Part shown: piece after piece, positions 50,996 to 61,858 of the stretch
Layout: each line of letters opens with the position of its first letter
Numbering within the stretch: position 1 is the stretch's first letter
Assembly: GCA_026182355.1 (NCBI GenBank)
Contig: JAPFBL010000255.1
Location: 4,775,501 to 4,839,500 of the forward strand
Direction of reading: 5' to 3'
Source: Hermatobates lingyangjiaoensis
Lineage: Eukaryota > Arthropoda > Insecta > Hemiptera > Hermatobatidae
Length of the DNA stretch: 64,000 nucleotides
Position numbers and translations under genes: made by a program
The notes under the pieces: model-generated
Databases searched by the model: none
The model's input: only the letters and a program-made list of their open reading frames with translations
What the model was told of the DNA's origin: nothing

Positions 50996-51220
50996 TTGGT
51001 AATCGGATTGCAGTGGCTTACTGATGGCGGAGCTCACACCTCTGACTTCATGACCAAAGCAGATGAGATTATTAAAGCAATTACGAAATGTTTAATTAAG
51101 TCTTCAGAACTAAACCATTTTATCATTGCAGGATCAGTGTTTGCAAGTTACTTGGTTTTCTTACTTAGACTTCAAACTAACTCTACTCCTGTTCGTTATT
51201 GGGATCAAATTGCACCATAA
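50996..51220 (+). other. Coding-like open frame, unidentified
   Basis: An uninterrupted frame of about 74 codons contains WLTDGGAHTSDFMTKADEII, then LIKSSELNHFIIAGSVFASY and a hydrophobic stretch LVFLLRL. It ends TPVRYWDQIAP and TAA. Amphipathic and hydrophobic segments with varied composition look like a genuine protein relic or last exon. There is no early ATG (the first lies at residue 19) and no convincing upstream splice site. The family is unknown. Confidence 0.3.
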
Positions 51221-51424
51221 ATTTAAGAGAGCATACCACAAGTCAGCTGTTTTATGACGTTTTCACTGGCATTCTCTACTCGTCTAATCCAGAAGTACAT
51301 GTACGATGAACTTAAGCTTTATTGCGCATAAATATATGCAATATATTAATAGCCCATGCCCACTTGTAATATAACCTTAATATTTATTTTTACATTACTG
51401 TAAAGAAAGCATAGCCATAATGAA

Positions 51425-51625
51425 AAAATACGTTTTGAGGTCCCTCAAAAAAGCACGTAATTTCTATTACGGCAAAGAGGAATAACGCTATAAAAACTAA
51501 TTGTTTACCCTAACACTAACAGATCACTGCTATTCCTGTCCAATTTATTGATATTTACTTACATTTTTTACATTGGCTTATACATTATTTGATAGAATCC
51601 ACTGGAATAAAATTGATGTATATAA
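51425..51625 (-). mobile_element. Element R fragment, inverted
   Basis: On the minus strand TGATCTGTTAGTGTTAGGGT, AAACAATTAGTTTTTATAGC and GTTATTCCTCTTTGCCG match R1 around 25100-25160. A stretch ACGTTTTGAGGTCCCTC, in the opposite sense, matches the R 3' end. The fragment is therefore probably rearranged. Confidence 0.5.
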
Positions 51626-53920
51626 TGGAAAAATTTAAATAATTTATTGACTTATATAAGATATAAGAGGAATAATATTTTTAGAGGTAAGAAATAACTG
51701 CCAATGAACATGAATTTCTGTTGTTTTCAATAGTGTGATAATTTGTCTCACAAAATGCTCTAATCAATCTATATATTGAACTCTTGAACAAAACTTAATA
51801 TCAATTGTAAATTATTTTGATTTTATGAATCATAATATGTTCGCGTAATATTGAAGTGTGAGAAATGGATTATTAGAGGATTTATTTTTGTTGAAAAATG
51901 TCTATATTTTTCACTATTCCAGTCAAATGGTTCATATCTAATATTTTTAAATATGAAGCTTCCGGCTATAAAAGTTTTAAATTATAATAAATAGCTACCT
52001 TTGACTTTGATTTGAGTACATAAAACTGACTGATTACTAATATATTTAATATTATTAATAAACTAATATTGAGTAATAAACTTAATACACATTCACAGCA
52101 ATCTTATAACAGAGTACATCAAACAGGAAGAAGATAAGACTGGTTCAGGGTGAATTGGTGTACATGATTATTGACAAATGGAAAGAAAAGTGATTTTTAT
52201 TAAATACTAGGAAGTTATAAAATTCCCTGTATAATAATTCTATAAAAGCCCAGAAATGTAAAGGATAATTGGAAAGTGGAAACATTCTTTGAACAAAAAT
52301 AAATAAAATTATCCCACATCTGAATTAAAAACGACATTTTTTCTTAGATATTTCTGACATTTTTCAGGAATGAAAGATTAGGAAACATCTCCCTTTTGGA
52401 CATGTAAACTACTCCTAAATGGGGTATTATATATTATATACCTATGAATTAAGATATTATGTTTACTCATTGTAAAGTTGATTTCATTTAATGATTTCAT
52501 TAATTATATATTTCAATGATTGTTCTAAATCTAGCTCATTAATTATGTTTCATGTTTGGCAATTTACTATATATAAATATATATATCATAAGATTTAATT
52601 AGATACTAATATTATCTCCTCCTTTTGTTTTTCGCACATTTCCTTTTCAATAATTTATTCTTAAGAAATATCCCAATTACAATTCTTCATAACTGACAAA
52701 ATTAAATATTATTATTAAAATAAATTAATTAATTATAATGATTGGTTATATTTCTGATAATGGGCTCACTTACAGGAAACAAAAGTGATTAGTCAAAATT
52801 TTACAGTTCAATTTCAAATTATCAATTATTGTAATTATTGATAATTGTTTAATATTGGGCATTTTGTTCACTGCTGAAGAAAATGAATTTGTTTTTGAAA
52901 GACATTGGGTAATTAAACATTTTGAATGAAAGCTAAAGAAAATAATATTAACCGATACAATTAATTTATATGTCATTAATTGGTGAAACATAAACATATT
53001 ATCTTAAGCCAAGTTATTTAATAGCTATAATTAAAATCATTATAAAAAATTATCGGCTATTACGTAAAATAATACATATAATGTTTATTTTTTTTATTTG
53101 TGTTATAATTACTTTAAATCAATTTAATTATGTCTATTTAATTTTGTTTTTATAATCATATTGTAATTGTTAATTTGTAATTTAATTGTCAATTAATGTA
53201 ATGCAATTTAAAAAAAAATGAGTATTTTACCACTGACCTTATTCTCATGTGAAATTCATTTTATTCTGTTTCATGCATTTCAATAAGGATGATATACAAT
53301 TTGCATTCTCTTTTAACTGAATTACTTTATCACTTAATTTTGTGACTTTTTCGTTATAAATAAATCAATTCATTAAAAAAGGGAAGAAGAAAACCAACGT
53401 CATGGACATATTAAAATAAAAGAGGCCACAATGAGTTTGTGAAATATTACGACCTGTTGACACTAATTGATGACAGTGCGTCCAAATTAGACTCCAATTA
53501 ATTACAAACTAATATGAATTTATTTGATGTACAGAATTATATTCAATAACAAAATATATTATTTAAGCAAGCTTGAATAAAGATACTTCCACTATCAGTG
53601 CAACTGATTAAATAACTTTTATCAATAAAAGACATTACAAAAGATGTAGACTAATAATATATTCGATATGTTTGAATTATTCAAACGATAAACAAAATAA
53701 AAACATTATAAACTTAATGAGATTAGTGTAATTGATAGATTAATAAAAACAGTTCAATAGAAAAATAATAAATACAAAATATTCTATTTAAACAGTTACC
53801 CAAAATGTATTATCTTTACTAAGAGGTAGATGCAATTGGTTAATTGACGTCCATCACACAGATTCAGAACAAACATGTAGATAATTTTAAAAAAATATTA
53901 TAATTAATATTAAAATCATA
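51626..53920. other. No gene seen
   Basis: Very AT-rich DNA without a recognised repeat or open frame. The 75-codon minus-strand frame at 52770-52997 lacks a domain. Confidence 0.4.
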
Positions 53921-53949
53921 GTAATCCGTCTTACCTCGTACCCTAGCTG

Positions 53950-53997
53950 CTGAAGTTCTTAGACCGGTTTCGGGCGTCACCCATCTTCAACATGAAC
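53950..53997 (-). ncRNA. Hammerhead-like terminus of family F
   Basis: On the minus strand AGTTC then ATG precedes TTGAAGA. Stem II is GGGT-GAC-GCCC, then GAA and the palindrome ACCGGT with C at the cleavage position. The 3' strand GAACT pairs with AGTTC as stem I. The box reads UUGAAGA instead of CUGANGA, so a normally essential C is replaced and activity is doubtful. Confidence 0.5.
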
Positions 53998-54118
53998 TGA
54001 TCAACTAAAACTACGGAGTCCTACCTTCCTGTTTATATAACCTACCTACTTCCCAATGCTGCCTAGATTTTATTATTTAATTATGTTAACTTTACTTTTA
54101 TTTTATTTTACTTTTATT

Positions 54119-54922
54119 TTAATTATTATTATTTAGTTTAATTCTTTTCTTATTATTTTCGTCATTGTCAAGACTGTCAAGTCGTCGCTTCAATTTCTTT
54201 AACGGTTTAAATAGTGTATCGCTTTGGTGATTTACTTGTTCATTTATTAGATTACCCGATTCTTTATTTTTAAATATCTCTAATTCTTCATTTACGTTTA
54301 GTCTTTTTTCTTTCTGTCCTGTTTTTATTAAGATCATTGAATTTTCTAAACTGTCCGGTTCATGTCCATATTCAGTTAGGTGGTTAGCATAATTAGATTT
54401 ATTTGTGTTATTTAGATAATCTTTAATGTGTTCCTTATATCTTAATTTTAGGGTCCTTCCCGTTTGTCCAATATATATATGATTACAATTTTTACATTTT
54501 ATTTTATATACACCGCTTTTATCATATTTATTAGTTTTATTTTCCGTTGAGTTATTTAGTCTTTGGTTAATTGAATTATTTGTTTTAAACCCTATATTTA
54601 TATTGTATTGCTTTAGTAAGTTCGCGATTTTATGACTTATTTGTCCTATAAACGTTATACACGCGTATTTATCGTTACTAGTTCTTTCATTATACAAATT
54701 TATTTTATTTCTTCTGGTTTTTAGCATTTTACCTATTACATTTGCATTATATCCGTTGTTATTTGCTATTGTTTTTATTATATTTAACTCGTTATTATAG
54801 TTAGTTTTATTCATCGGAATTTTTATTAATCTATCTATCATATAACGGAAAGCTGCTAATTTTTGTTGCCTAGGATGGATTGAAGTTTTATGTATGGTTA
54901 TATCGGTCGCGGTGGGTTTCCT
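54119..54922 (-). CDS. Penelope-like RT (C-terminal part) plus GIY-YIG endonuclease, partial
   Basis: The frame is open from 54922 to the stop at 54119. Upstream of the first ATG (54841) it reads RKPTATDI, THIS-type IHKTSIHP and QQKLAAFRYM, the FYRKPT and HP segments that follow the YxDD motif of Penelope reverse transcriptases. Counting from the ATG, residues 62-90 (ITFIGQISHKIANLLK, then IGFKTNN) are the thumb and linker. Cys116 and Cys119 (CKNC) follow, then GVY at 110-112, YIG at 123-125, Arg129 and Arg134, His138, and Glu188 in the LEIF helix, so the GIY-YIG catalytic set is complete. His154 and His160 complete a CCHH-like pattern. A basic tail (KRR, KKR) ends the protein. The product would copy RNA at a nicked target. 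It is inactive alone because the polymerase palm is missing. Confidence 0.88.
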   Translation of the reverse strand, partial: RKPTATDITIHKTSIHPRQQKLAAFRYMIDRLIKIPMNKTNYNNELNIIKTIANNNGYNANVIGKMLKTRRNKINLYNERTSNDKYACITFIGQISHKIANLLKQYNINIGFKTNNSINQRLNNSTENKTNKYDKSGVYKIKCKNCNHIYIGQTGRTLKLRYKEHIKDYLNNTNKSNYANHLTEYGHEPDSLENSMILIKTGQKEKRLNVNEELEIFKNKESGNLINEQVNHQSDTLFKPLKKLKRRLDSLDNDENNKKRIKLNNNN

Positions 54923-54933
54923 ATATATATATA

Positions 54934-57464
54934 TTTTTTTTTATATACTAAGATTGAGTCAGTGGCAATTAAACAAATAATAATAAAATTATTGATAACT
55001 ATTGTAGACGGTCGTATTTAAAACAACCTGGAGTACTATACAGACCAATACACTTTATCGTCATTCTAGACAGTGAGGATTGAAGCAAATAATTATTTAT
55101 ATAACATAGAACATAGCATAATTTTAGCGTTTCTAAATGTTATATGGGGTATTTTCAGGATCAGGGGATTTATTACTTTCTAGTTTAGAATTAACGATTT
55201 AATATGTTCAGACGTGATATTGTAACTGTAAATATGTATCATGACTATTACTATACGCCTAAGAAGTAAACGAAGAAGAAGGTTCAAAAACAAAAGAAAT
55301 ATTTAGCATATAGGTTACAAATCGTATGTATGGCCATGTGAGGAAGACTGTTACTTTAAATACATATTGGAAGGAATAGTTTGCTTGATTTATTAAAATT
55401 TACATATTTCCATAATTTCTCAGAATTACTCAGTATTACAGTTTTTTCTACATCAGCTAAAAATCAGTTATAATATTTCTGAAGTAAAGTGTTACATTCA
55501 GCTCAAAAAGATGAAGATTTACTGTAGTATTTACTATTACCAGTTTTTGTTGTTGTTTTTTTATTAATGTAGAACAACATGTTCTCCCTGAAGGCATTGC
55601 ATGCATTAAAATCTTCAATGGTACGCAAAAATCATTATATCACCAGTTTGAAGAATAAATGGTACATCTTCCAGTGTGCTTAATCTATATTAATTCTAAA
55701 GAGAACCATTTTAGATAAGTTGAAATATTAATTGTTTTAATTATAGGTATATAATGATCTATGAATTATTATTTCACTAATGAAATAATTAGTGAATTCA
55801 TTTATACTTGAGAATGAAAATAAAGTGACTCACCTAAATTCTGATAAATAATGGTACATAATGACCCTTCGAGAAATGGTCATATAACGTAATAATTAAG
55901 TACTTAATATTATGAAATTTAAGAGGTAGATGTTAAGGAAATATAGGAAGCACATATGCAGTATAAAAAGGATGATATTATTTGTTATACTGTTTGATAA
56001 TATAATATCAAATTAAATATCTCTAGTAATGTATTTATTTTTGAAACTGTTGCGATTATTTATAAAACTTTCAAAAAAAAAACAACCAAAAAAACGTCGC
56101 CTAGATTAGTGATTCAGAACCTTTATTTATGTGTAGACTCCAAGATAAATATCTTGACATCTGATAATCCCTTGCAGATAAAATAAATAAAATAAAATAA
56201 AATCTTATTTTACACCTTAATATTTATAAAATAGATTTTGTAGTGCAATAAAAAAAATCTAACACTAATAAATTCCACTATTTTTATAATATGTATTCCA
56301 AATGCAAGAAACTAATTAACTACTATCACAACAAAAAGCTAATGTTCTCTTCAGTCATTGTGGGAGTCAATATCAAAACAACTAAAAAACGAACAATCGT
56401 ATATCTTTTTTATGAAAACTTTAATTCTGAAATGAGTTTGTGAAAATTACACTTCCTATAGCCATGAGTATCTTACTTTCTTTTTCTATGCCATTTTTTG
56501 GTCTAAGTTTGTTATCCATGAGTGTCTTTCAGTAAAATTATATTTACCACAATGCATTTTACTAATTAAATTATAAAACTAAATTTGAATCCATCCAATG
56601 TTAGGTAAATGTATTGATGGTGAGGTAAGAACTCAGCATACGATATACATGAACAAGGATTTACTGCAATAGATTCAACCAAATACACCTATTTGTAAAC
56701 GTAGACGAAGAGCAGAGTCCTTCAAAACAAGCCACAAACATCCTGGTGTAAGCAATTACAAACTAGACCAAGTCTTAACTACCTGTCTTAACTCTCAGAC
56801 ACCTGCACGTCTCAACTCCACAGCGGTCACAACAATTTCATTAAAACTTCTTATTAAACTACTTCAACCATATTCTCTTGTACCCCAACAACTTTCCTCA
56901 AATAATAACCCTGCTTTTCTATTTCCAATTTAAAAACTAAAGAAATTGCAACTTGAGTTATAAATCACCTTCTACATATATTTAAAACTATTTCATGGCA
57001 TACTGTTATGGAAAAAAGCATTGAATAAGATATTTGTTCCTTACCCTACAGCTGTCAAAAAAAGTATCATGATACCATGCAACATTACTGCAATCAATTT
57101 TACAGGCACTATTTTCTTTTATTATCTATTAAATTAGGGATTATTAGCATTTCAATTGTTCCTATCAGTTATACTTTGCACGGCCAATGATTTTACTTCT
57201 AGTCGTAGAAACAACAAAATCACTATATAAGTTATGATAAAATTATATTCTTTGGAAATGGTACCAGTATGAACTATAGAGTAAGAGTATTTACCTGCAC
57301 CATATCTTATACTTAACTTATCGGCTATGAGTTGATATGTTTACGTTGTTTCTTTAGTTTTCTGTTATGAGAAATTTATATTATTAATTTTCCTCTATTT
57401 CTTAGAGTGGTCATACATCGCTTTATCAAATCATATAATCCTATTATGATAAATATATATTTAC
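54934..57464. other. No gene seen
   Basis: AT-rich DNA after the TA run at 54921. No open frame or recognised repeat. A slightly GC-richer patch at 56690-56900 is unassigned. Confidence 0.35.
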
Positions 57465-57690
57465 TTAATAAATGGATAGACGATCCAAACTGGGTACAGT
57501 GGAGTTCAACATCAAAGAAGAGTGACACATAGTGTAAAGAAACACACTTACAAACTTAAAACTCGATGTGATTGGTCTGCCTTTCTATTTCTCCTGAAGG
57601 CGGATTGCCAAAAAATTTGAGTTTGTAAGTGTGTTTCATTACTCTGTATGTTAATCTTCTGTGATTTTGAATTTGTCTATATGTATGTGT
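57465..57690. mobile_element. Penelope-like terminus, family C palindrome
   Basis: The arm ACGATCCAAACTGGGTACAG, then AAGAAGAGTGACACA and AGAAACACACTTACAAACTT, is opposed by GAGTTTGTAAGTGTGTTTC and ACTCTGTATGTTAATCTTCT. The plus-strand centre has CCTGAAGGCGGATTGCC, then AAAAAATTTGAG, a hammerhead-like box with both the CUGANGA and the GAAA motifs damaged. Confidence 0.65.
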
Positions 57691-58256
57691 ACACACTTTT
57701 TCGATGAAAATACGATCCAAAACGTACAAATAAAGTTCAATGTAGGGTCCAGGTTAGCCCAGTGGTTAATGTAGTAGCTTCAGAACTGGTAGGTCCAGGG
57801 TTCGATACCCAGCTGGCACTTGATTTGTTCACGTGGGAGGTGAATAAGTCTAAGTATATCGTCCCTAAGAGAGGACGTTAAGGCGTCGGTCCCGAAGCTC
57901 TCTGATTCAGGTACTTGTTAAAGATCCCTACTCTCAATACACTTGGGTAGGGCAAAATTTAGGACTCCCAATGTAGAATTACCGATCAAACAGAAATACC
58001 GTAAAGGACTGACGTTTTTAGGTGATCGGTTTAGTAATTAAAAAAGGATTATGTTTAATGTAAATAAAAAAACATAGAAAAATTAAACATACACACTTAG
58101 AGTATTTAATTTTCGGTTTGAATCACCTCCAACCATATCTCAACCAGTGCGTTTGGTTTCTCCCTTATTTCTCCTGAAGACGGTTCAAACCAAAAATTAG
58201 GGACTGTATGTGTGCGTTTTTAAGTGTTCTATATCTCTTTATCTAAATTGTACTAT
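57691..58256. mobile_element. Penelope-like terminus, family B, split by a SINE
   Basis: The left part 57695-57744 (TTTTCGATGAAAATACGATC, CAAAACGTACAAA) continues after the SINE at 58057, and AACATAGAAAAATTAAACAT, ACACACTTAGAG matches the uninterrupted copy at 58537-58610. The right arm reads CTCCTGAAGACGGTTCAAAC, CAAAAATTAGGGACTGTATG; the G of the GAAA box is lost. It ends in TA repeat at about 58253. Confidence 0.7.
57745..58056 (+). mobile_element. tRNA-derived SINE, complete, nested in a Penelope-like end
   Basis: The head GGTCCAGGTTAGCCCAGTGG has box A (57754-57765). GGTTCGATACC at 57799-57809 is a perfect box B. The body contains CACGTGGGAGGTGAATAAGT and GGCGTCGGTCCCG, and the tail AGGACTCCCAATGTAG is shared with the copy at 50105. 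The 6-bp AATGTA occurs on both sides (57739-57744 and 58057-58062), a plausible target-site duplication. Comparison with the uninterrupted family B copy confirms the borders. Confidence 0.85.
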
Positions 58257-58320
58257 ATATATATACATATATTTGTAAAAGTTGGGAGCAGTCCTTCTTC
58301 AATACATGCTTTTAAAAACA
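58257..58320 (-). pseudogene. Penelope-like N-terminal ORF fragment
   Basis: On the minus strand GCATGTATTGAAGAAGGACT encodes ACIEEGL, continuing LPTFTN and then TA repeat. It is the same protein segment as at 13565 and 36215, and it again stops at a TA run. Only about 20 codons are recognisable. Confidence 0.6.
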
Positions 58321-58422
58321 TGCTTTTAAGTTGAGTTCTGAGTTGAAGAAAAAATTTCGTATTTTGGAAAAATATAAGACAAAATTAAATCAAGTGGAAA
58401 CAGACATCCAGTTTTTAAAAGC

Positions 58423-58427
<5 letters not shown>

Positions 58428-58461
<34 letters not shown>
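58428..58461. repeat. (TA)n microsatellite
   Basis: About 33 bp of alternating TA. The minus-strand YIYIY open frame here is an artefact. Confidence 0.9.
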
Positions 58462-58462
<1 letters not shown>

Positions 58463-58624
58463 ACTCAAAATTAGTGTGTCTCTTTCTCTGTATTTTGCTT
58501 TTCTTCATTTTTGAAATGATATATATATATATAAACTTTTTCGTTGGAAATACGATCCAAAACGGACAAATATAGTTCAATATAGAAGTAGAAACATAGA
58601 GAAATCAAAAGAACACACTTACAG

Positions 58625-58658
58625 TCTCTAATTTTCGGTTTGACCCGTCTTCAGGAGA
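58625..58658 (-). ncRNA. Hammerhead-like core, family B left arm
   Basis: On the minus strand TCTC pairs with GAGA (4-bp stem I). CTGAAGA is at 58654-58648, then C, a GGT/ACC stem II, GAAA and the palindromic AATT stem III with A at the cleavage position. The unpaired C after CUGAAGA is unusual, so activity is uncertain. Confidence 0.55.
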
Positions 58659-58706
58659 GATAAGAGAGGGAAACCAAGCGCACTGGTTCAGAGACGGTTG
58701 GAGACG

Positions 58707-58742
58707 GTCTTCTGAAGATGGTTCAAACCGAAAATTAGAGAC
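58707..58742 (+). ncRNA. Hammerhead-like core, family B right arm
   Basis: GTCTT (58707-58711) pairs with GAGAC (58738-58742) as stem I. CTGAAGA is at 58712-58718. After a bulged T, GGTT/AACC forms stem II. GAA (58730-58732) precedes the palindrome AATT and A (58737) at the cleavage position. The fold is complete apart from the bulge. Confidence 0.6.
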
Positions 58743-58788
58743 TGTAAGTGTGTTCCTTTGATTTCTCTATGTTTCTATTTCGATATTG

Positions 58789-58790
<2 letters not shown>

Positions 58791-58825
<35 letters not shown>

Positions 58826-58891
58826 TATATAAGAAAATTTACAATAAACACGTGAAACAACTGATTATATATATATTATATATATATAATC

Positions 58892-58938
<47 letters not shown>

Positions 58939-58957
58939 TTATAAATATAAGAATATA
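58791..58957. repeat. (TA)n tracts
   Basis: Two long TA tracts (about 58791-58830 and 58867-58936) surround a short unique bridge (AAGAAAATTTACAATAAACA, CGTGAAACAACTG). The bridge echoes the GTTTCACGTGTTTATGTGAA sequence that follows the family A end at 31851. Confidence 0.85.
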
Positions 58958-58959
58958 TA

Positions 58960-59160
58960 TATAACTAAAGTTTATCGGGACTCGGTCAGTTCTTCAGGTT
59001 CAAATTGAACTTTCATATTCAAAATTTATACTTCTGTCTATGAAGAAGGTTTTAAATAAAGACCGAAACGTTGGCAATGACAGTTTAATTTGAACCTGAA
59101 GAACTGACCGAGTCCCGATAAACTTTAGTTTTGTTTCTATTCCACGATCGATACTTTTAT

Positions 59161-59162
<2 letters not shown>
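58960..59162. mobile_element. Penelope-like terminus, family D palindrome
   Basis: AACTAAAGTTTATCGGGACT, CGGTCAGTTCTTCAGGTTCA, AATTGAAC on the left pairs almost perfectly with its inverse at 59080-59128, a stem of about 47 bp. The apex contains TATGAAGA (59039-59046), GGTTTT-AAATA-AAGACC as stem II, then GAAA and ACGT plus T, with GACAG matching an upstream CTGTC. The hammerhead box has A in place of the first C. TA runs lie on both sides (59163-59193 on the right). Confidence 0.7.

Positions 59163-59193
<31 letters not shown>
59163..59193. repeat. (TA)n microsatellite
   Basis: About 31 bp of TA at the right border of the family D palindrome. Confidence 0.9.
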
Positions 59194-59199
<6 letters not shown>

Positions 59200-60400
59200 C
59201 AGAAAATTAATATTCAGCATTACTGAATAATTAATATTCAGTAGTTTTCAACACTTAACATATTTCTTTTAATTCTATGAAGAACGATTATGTTGTTTAA
59301 ATATTGTACTATGGTTTCAAAATGCTCCAAAACAAAAACAATTTCCAAAGTTTTTACTAAAATTTAGGAAGATACGTTATTAAAACATTAATAGTTCTTT
59401 CTGGTTGACAACCAACTATTAAAAGTTCATTTTGAGTAGTATGCGAACTTTAATTACTTCACACGTTAAATTCAATCTTTATTCAAATCACATGACATTT
59501 AATTCCATGATGGATTACAAAATCAAGTCAAATTTGAAATTAAGCCTGGACTAAATAGATTGGGTCCTGATTAATGACAGCGTGATGCCAGCAGTGCTTT
59601 GTCCGAGTTGTGTCGTTAAGGCCTTCTTTTGACAGCTATGCGTCACTTTCGCCTGCCATTTTCACTTTCCACTACTCTTTCAGTCAAACCTATAAACGTA
59701 TTTCTAGAACTTCAGTCATGTTATTGCTTAAAACAATTAACTTTTGGGAATCGTAAGTTTCATGAAAGTTAATGTGTATGTAACTACGTATCTTGTAATA
59801 AACAATATAATTATATAGTTTTCCTCAATTGAATATAGATTTTGAATATTTTTCTCCAAATTTCCTAGAGAAGAAAAATTTTTCTCTATAAATTTGTATA
59901 TTAATTGATTAGGTGAACATTTTTGTTTTTTCTTATCATTGTCAAGCTGTTTTTATCTTTCTTCACATTTTGAAAGATTTTCCATAACTAAAACATCAGA
60001 GATTAATTTTGAAGATACTACCAAATTAACTTCTCTACTACTAAAAATAACTTAATAATGTTTTTAGGCTTACAGTTTCATGTATAATTCAATTAGTAAT
60101 ATAAAAGGACAAGGAAACACTACTACTGTAAAAGTTCCCAAACAAACAATTAATATTATTTTCAAAAAAGTAAAAAAGATATAAAATTAAAAAAAAATTA
60201 ATTAAGGAATGAATGGAGAGGGTTGTTATTTGAAAAGAATGGATGAAACCTAAAACAAAACATGTTTTTGTAAAACCAATAACATCATATTCATTGTTCG
60301 CATGGTATAAAAAATCAAGCGTATACAGGGATAACTGAAACCGCTCTCACTTAGACATTGTATCAAAAATAAATAGCCTTCTGTTTATTAGACAAAAGAG
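59194..60400. other. No gene seen
   Basis: AT-rich DNA with a slightly GC-richer patch at 59570-59680. No domain or repeat family was recognised. Confidence 0.35.
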
Positions 60401-60439
60401 AAAGATCTCTATTGCAAAAAAGCATATAGAATGATTAGA

Positions 60440-61455
60440 ACATTTTGTGAGATAAATCCATCACACCATGGAAAGAATCAGAAATTATAAGTTAGATTTG
60501 TGTTGATTTTATACAAATAAAAATCTTAACCTTTTACATCTCATATTAAGTTATTAAATTATTTAAAAAATTCTCATTAAATCTCTAAGCATTAGTTTTA
60601 TTTCAGTGGATTCACTCAAAAAATTTCTAAGTCAATGTATACGATGTAAATAACTGTAAACAAATACAAGGATAGCAAGTAAACCATAAGTACAGGATCA
60701 ATATTCAGTTTTTATAGCTTTATTACTCTTTGCCAAAATTGTAATTACTTGTATTTTTTTTTAACAAATTGCTAACTCTTTGTTGAATTTCTTGTTAAAA
60801 TTGAATGGTTTTTCAATGAGCTGTTTAGCGTCAAAAAATATTTTCTGAAAACAGAAAATGTTATTGCTTCTTTGGTTAAAGTAATTTTAAAGAAAATATG
60901 TCATCTCTCCTCCACGTAAAGTTCTATTTCTATATACAGTTTGATTTTGATCCGTCCAACTATATGGATTCTATTGCTCTCAACAAGCTTTGAAATTGAA
61001 TTATAAGTTAAAATTTTTACATTTCATTAGAAAAAATATTTCCTGTTGTTCTAAAAATCTAATGATATTATTCGCTTATTGCTTTTGTAGCTTCAACGAT
61101 AATGCCAAAACTTTCAGACTTTAGAAATAGTAGTTTAGGAGAAAAAAATATCTGCAAACAAGTTTTTGGCAAAATAAGTAACTTTTCCATCATGCATCAT
61201 TGCTCCCAAATAATAGGGTTCATTTACACTATGAGTCCCATTTTTGTGTAAAATATCAAGTTGATCCATCAAAGATTCTGGACCGTAGCGTGGTAACAAA
61301 CCTTGGTTACATACTCCTCCCCCCCCCCGCTCAAAAACACAGACATCATCGAAAAAAAATCATAAAACGACTTATGAGACCTCAAAACATGTAATTCCGT
61401 CAAAATCTCAAGATCAAATTTTTTCATGATCATTATATACTTTACTCATAGTAAA
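60440..61455 (+). mobile_element. Element R, copy R2 (5'-incomplete)
   Basis: It shares with R1 and R3 the segments TCAGTGGATTCACTCAAAAA, ATTTCTAAGTCAATGTA, GTTTAGCGTCAAAAA, CATCATGCATCATTGCTCCC and GATTCTGGACCGTAGCGTGG, and the end ATACTTTACTCATAGTAAAT. The variable tract is C-rich here (61317-61331). TTGTGAGATAAATCCATCA at about 60444 is also present in R3 (63505). No left TIR was found. Confidence 0.65.
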
Positions 61456-61858
61456 TGAAAAATTGAGTTTGATGTCATGCTTGCTGATAAGAAAGTATAG
61501 TTAGTTTTTTTCCAACGCTGAAACTTATATGACTTTCACATTTTTGTGCTGTTCTAGAGGTGAAATTGTGGTTCGTTTATTAATTGGCACCCATATTAGC
61601 AATGGCCGCACCACATTACCTGTTGATTTTACATTGAGTTTCCTAAATTTCCTAACTAAAATGTGTATACCGTAGGGATTGTAACGGGTACCTGACTTCG
61701 TACAGGCTCGATGCTGATGGCTTAACGTCTTCCCAGAGGGACGACGTACTCACATTTATTCATTTCCCACGTGAATATATCAAGGACCAGGTGGGTATTG
61801 AACCCGAGACCTACCAGTCCAGAAGGGAGTACGTTATCGACTGAGCTAACCTGGCCCC
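61456..61858 (-). mobile_element. tRNA-derived SINE, long-tailed copy
   Basis: On the minus strand the head GGGGCCAGGTTAGCTCAGTC starts at 61858. Box A is near 61850-61839 and a box B GGTTCAATACC lies at 61804-61794. The body carries CACGTGGGAAATGAATAAAT and GTACGTCGTCCCTC. A tail of about 200 bp (to 61456) is shared with the truncated copy at 2650-2975. It directly abuts the 3' end of R2. Confidence 0.8.

Larger units (their letters stand above)
53925..54922 (-). mobile_element. Penelope-like element, 5'-truncated copy (family F)
   Basis: From the TA run at 54921-54933 the minus strand reads the end of a reverse transcriptase, a complete GIY-YIG endonuclease, a stop, and then a terminus with a hammerhead-like core at 53950-53997. 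The 5' break falls exactly in (TA)n. The coding part has no stops or frameshifts, making this the best-preserved element of the window. Confidence 0.85.
58533..58800. mobile_element. Penelope-like terminus, family B, best-preserved palindrome
   Basis: The left arm (58596-58660) and right arm (58710-58790) are reverse complements over most of their length (ACACACTTACAGTCTCTAAT, TTTCGGTTTGA against GGTTCAAACCGAAAATTAGA, GACTGTAAGTGTGT). The outer left part has GGAAATACGATCCAAAACGG. TA runs lie on both sides (58510-58532 and 58791-58830). Both arms hold hammerhead cores. Confidence 0.75.

Noticed and set aside
57745..57820. A functional tRNA gene
   Set aside because: Boxes A and B are tRNA-like, but no full cloverleaf is apparent and the sequence continues into a SINE body shared with other copies.
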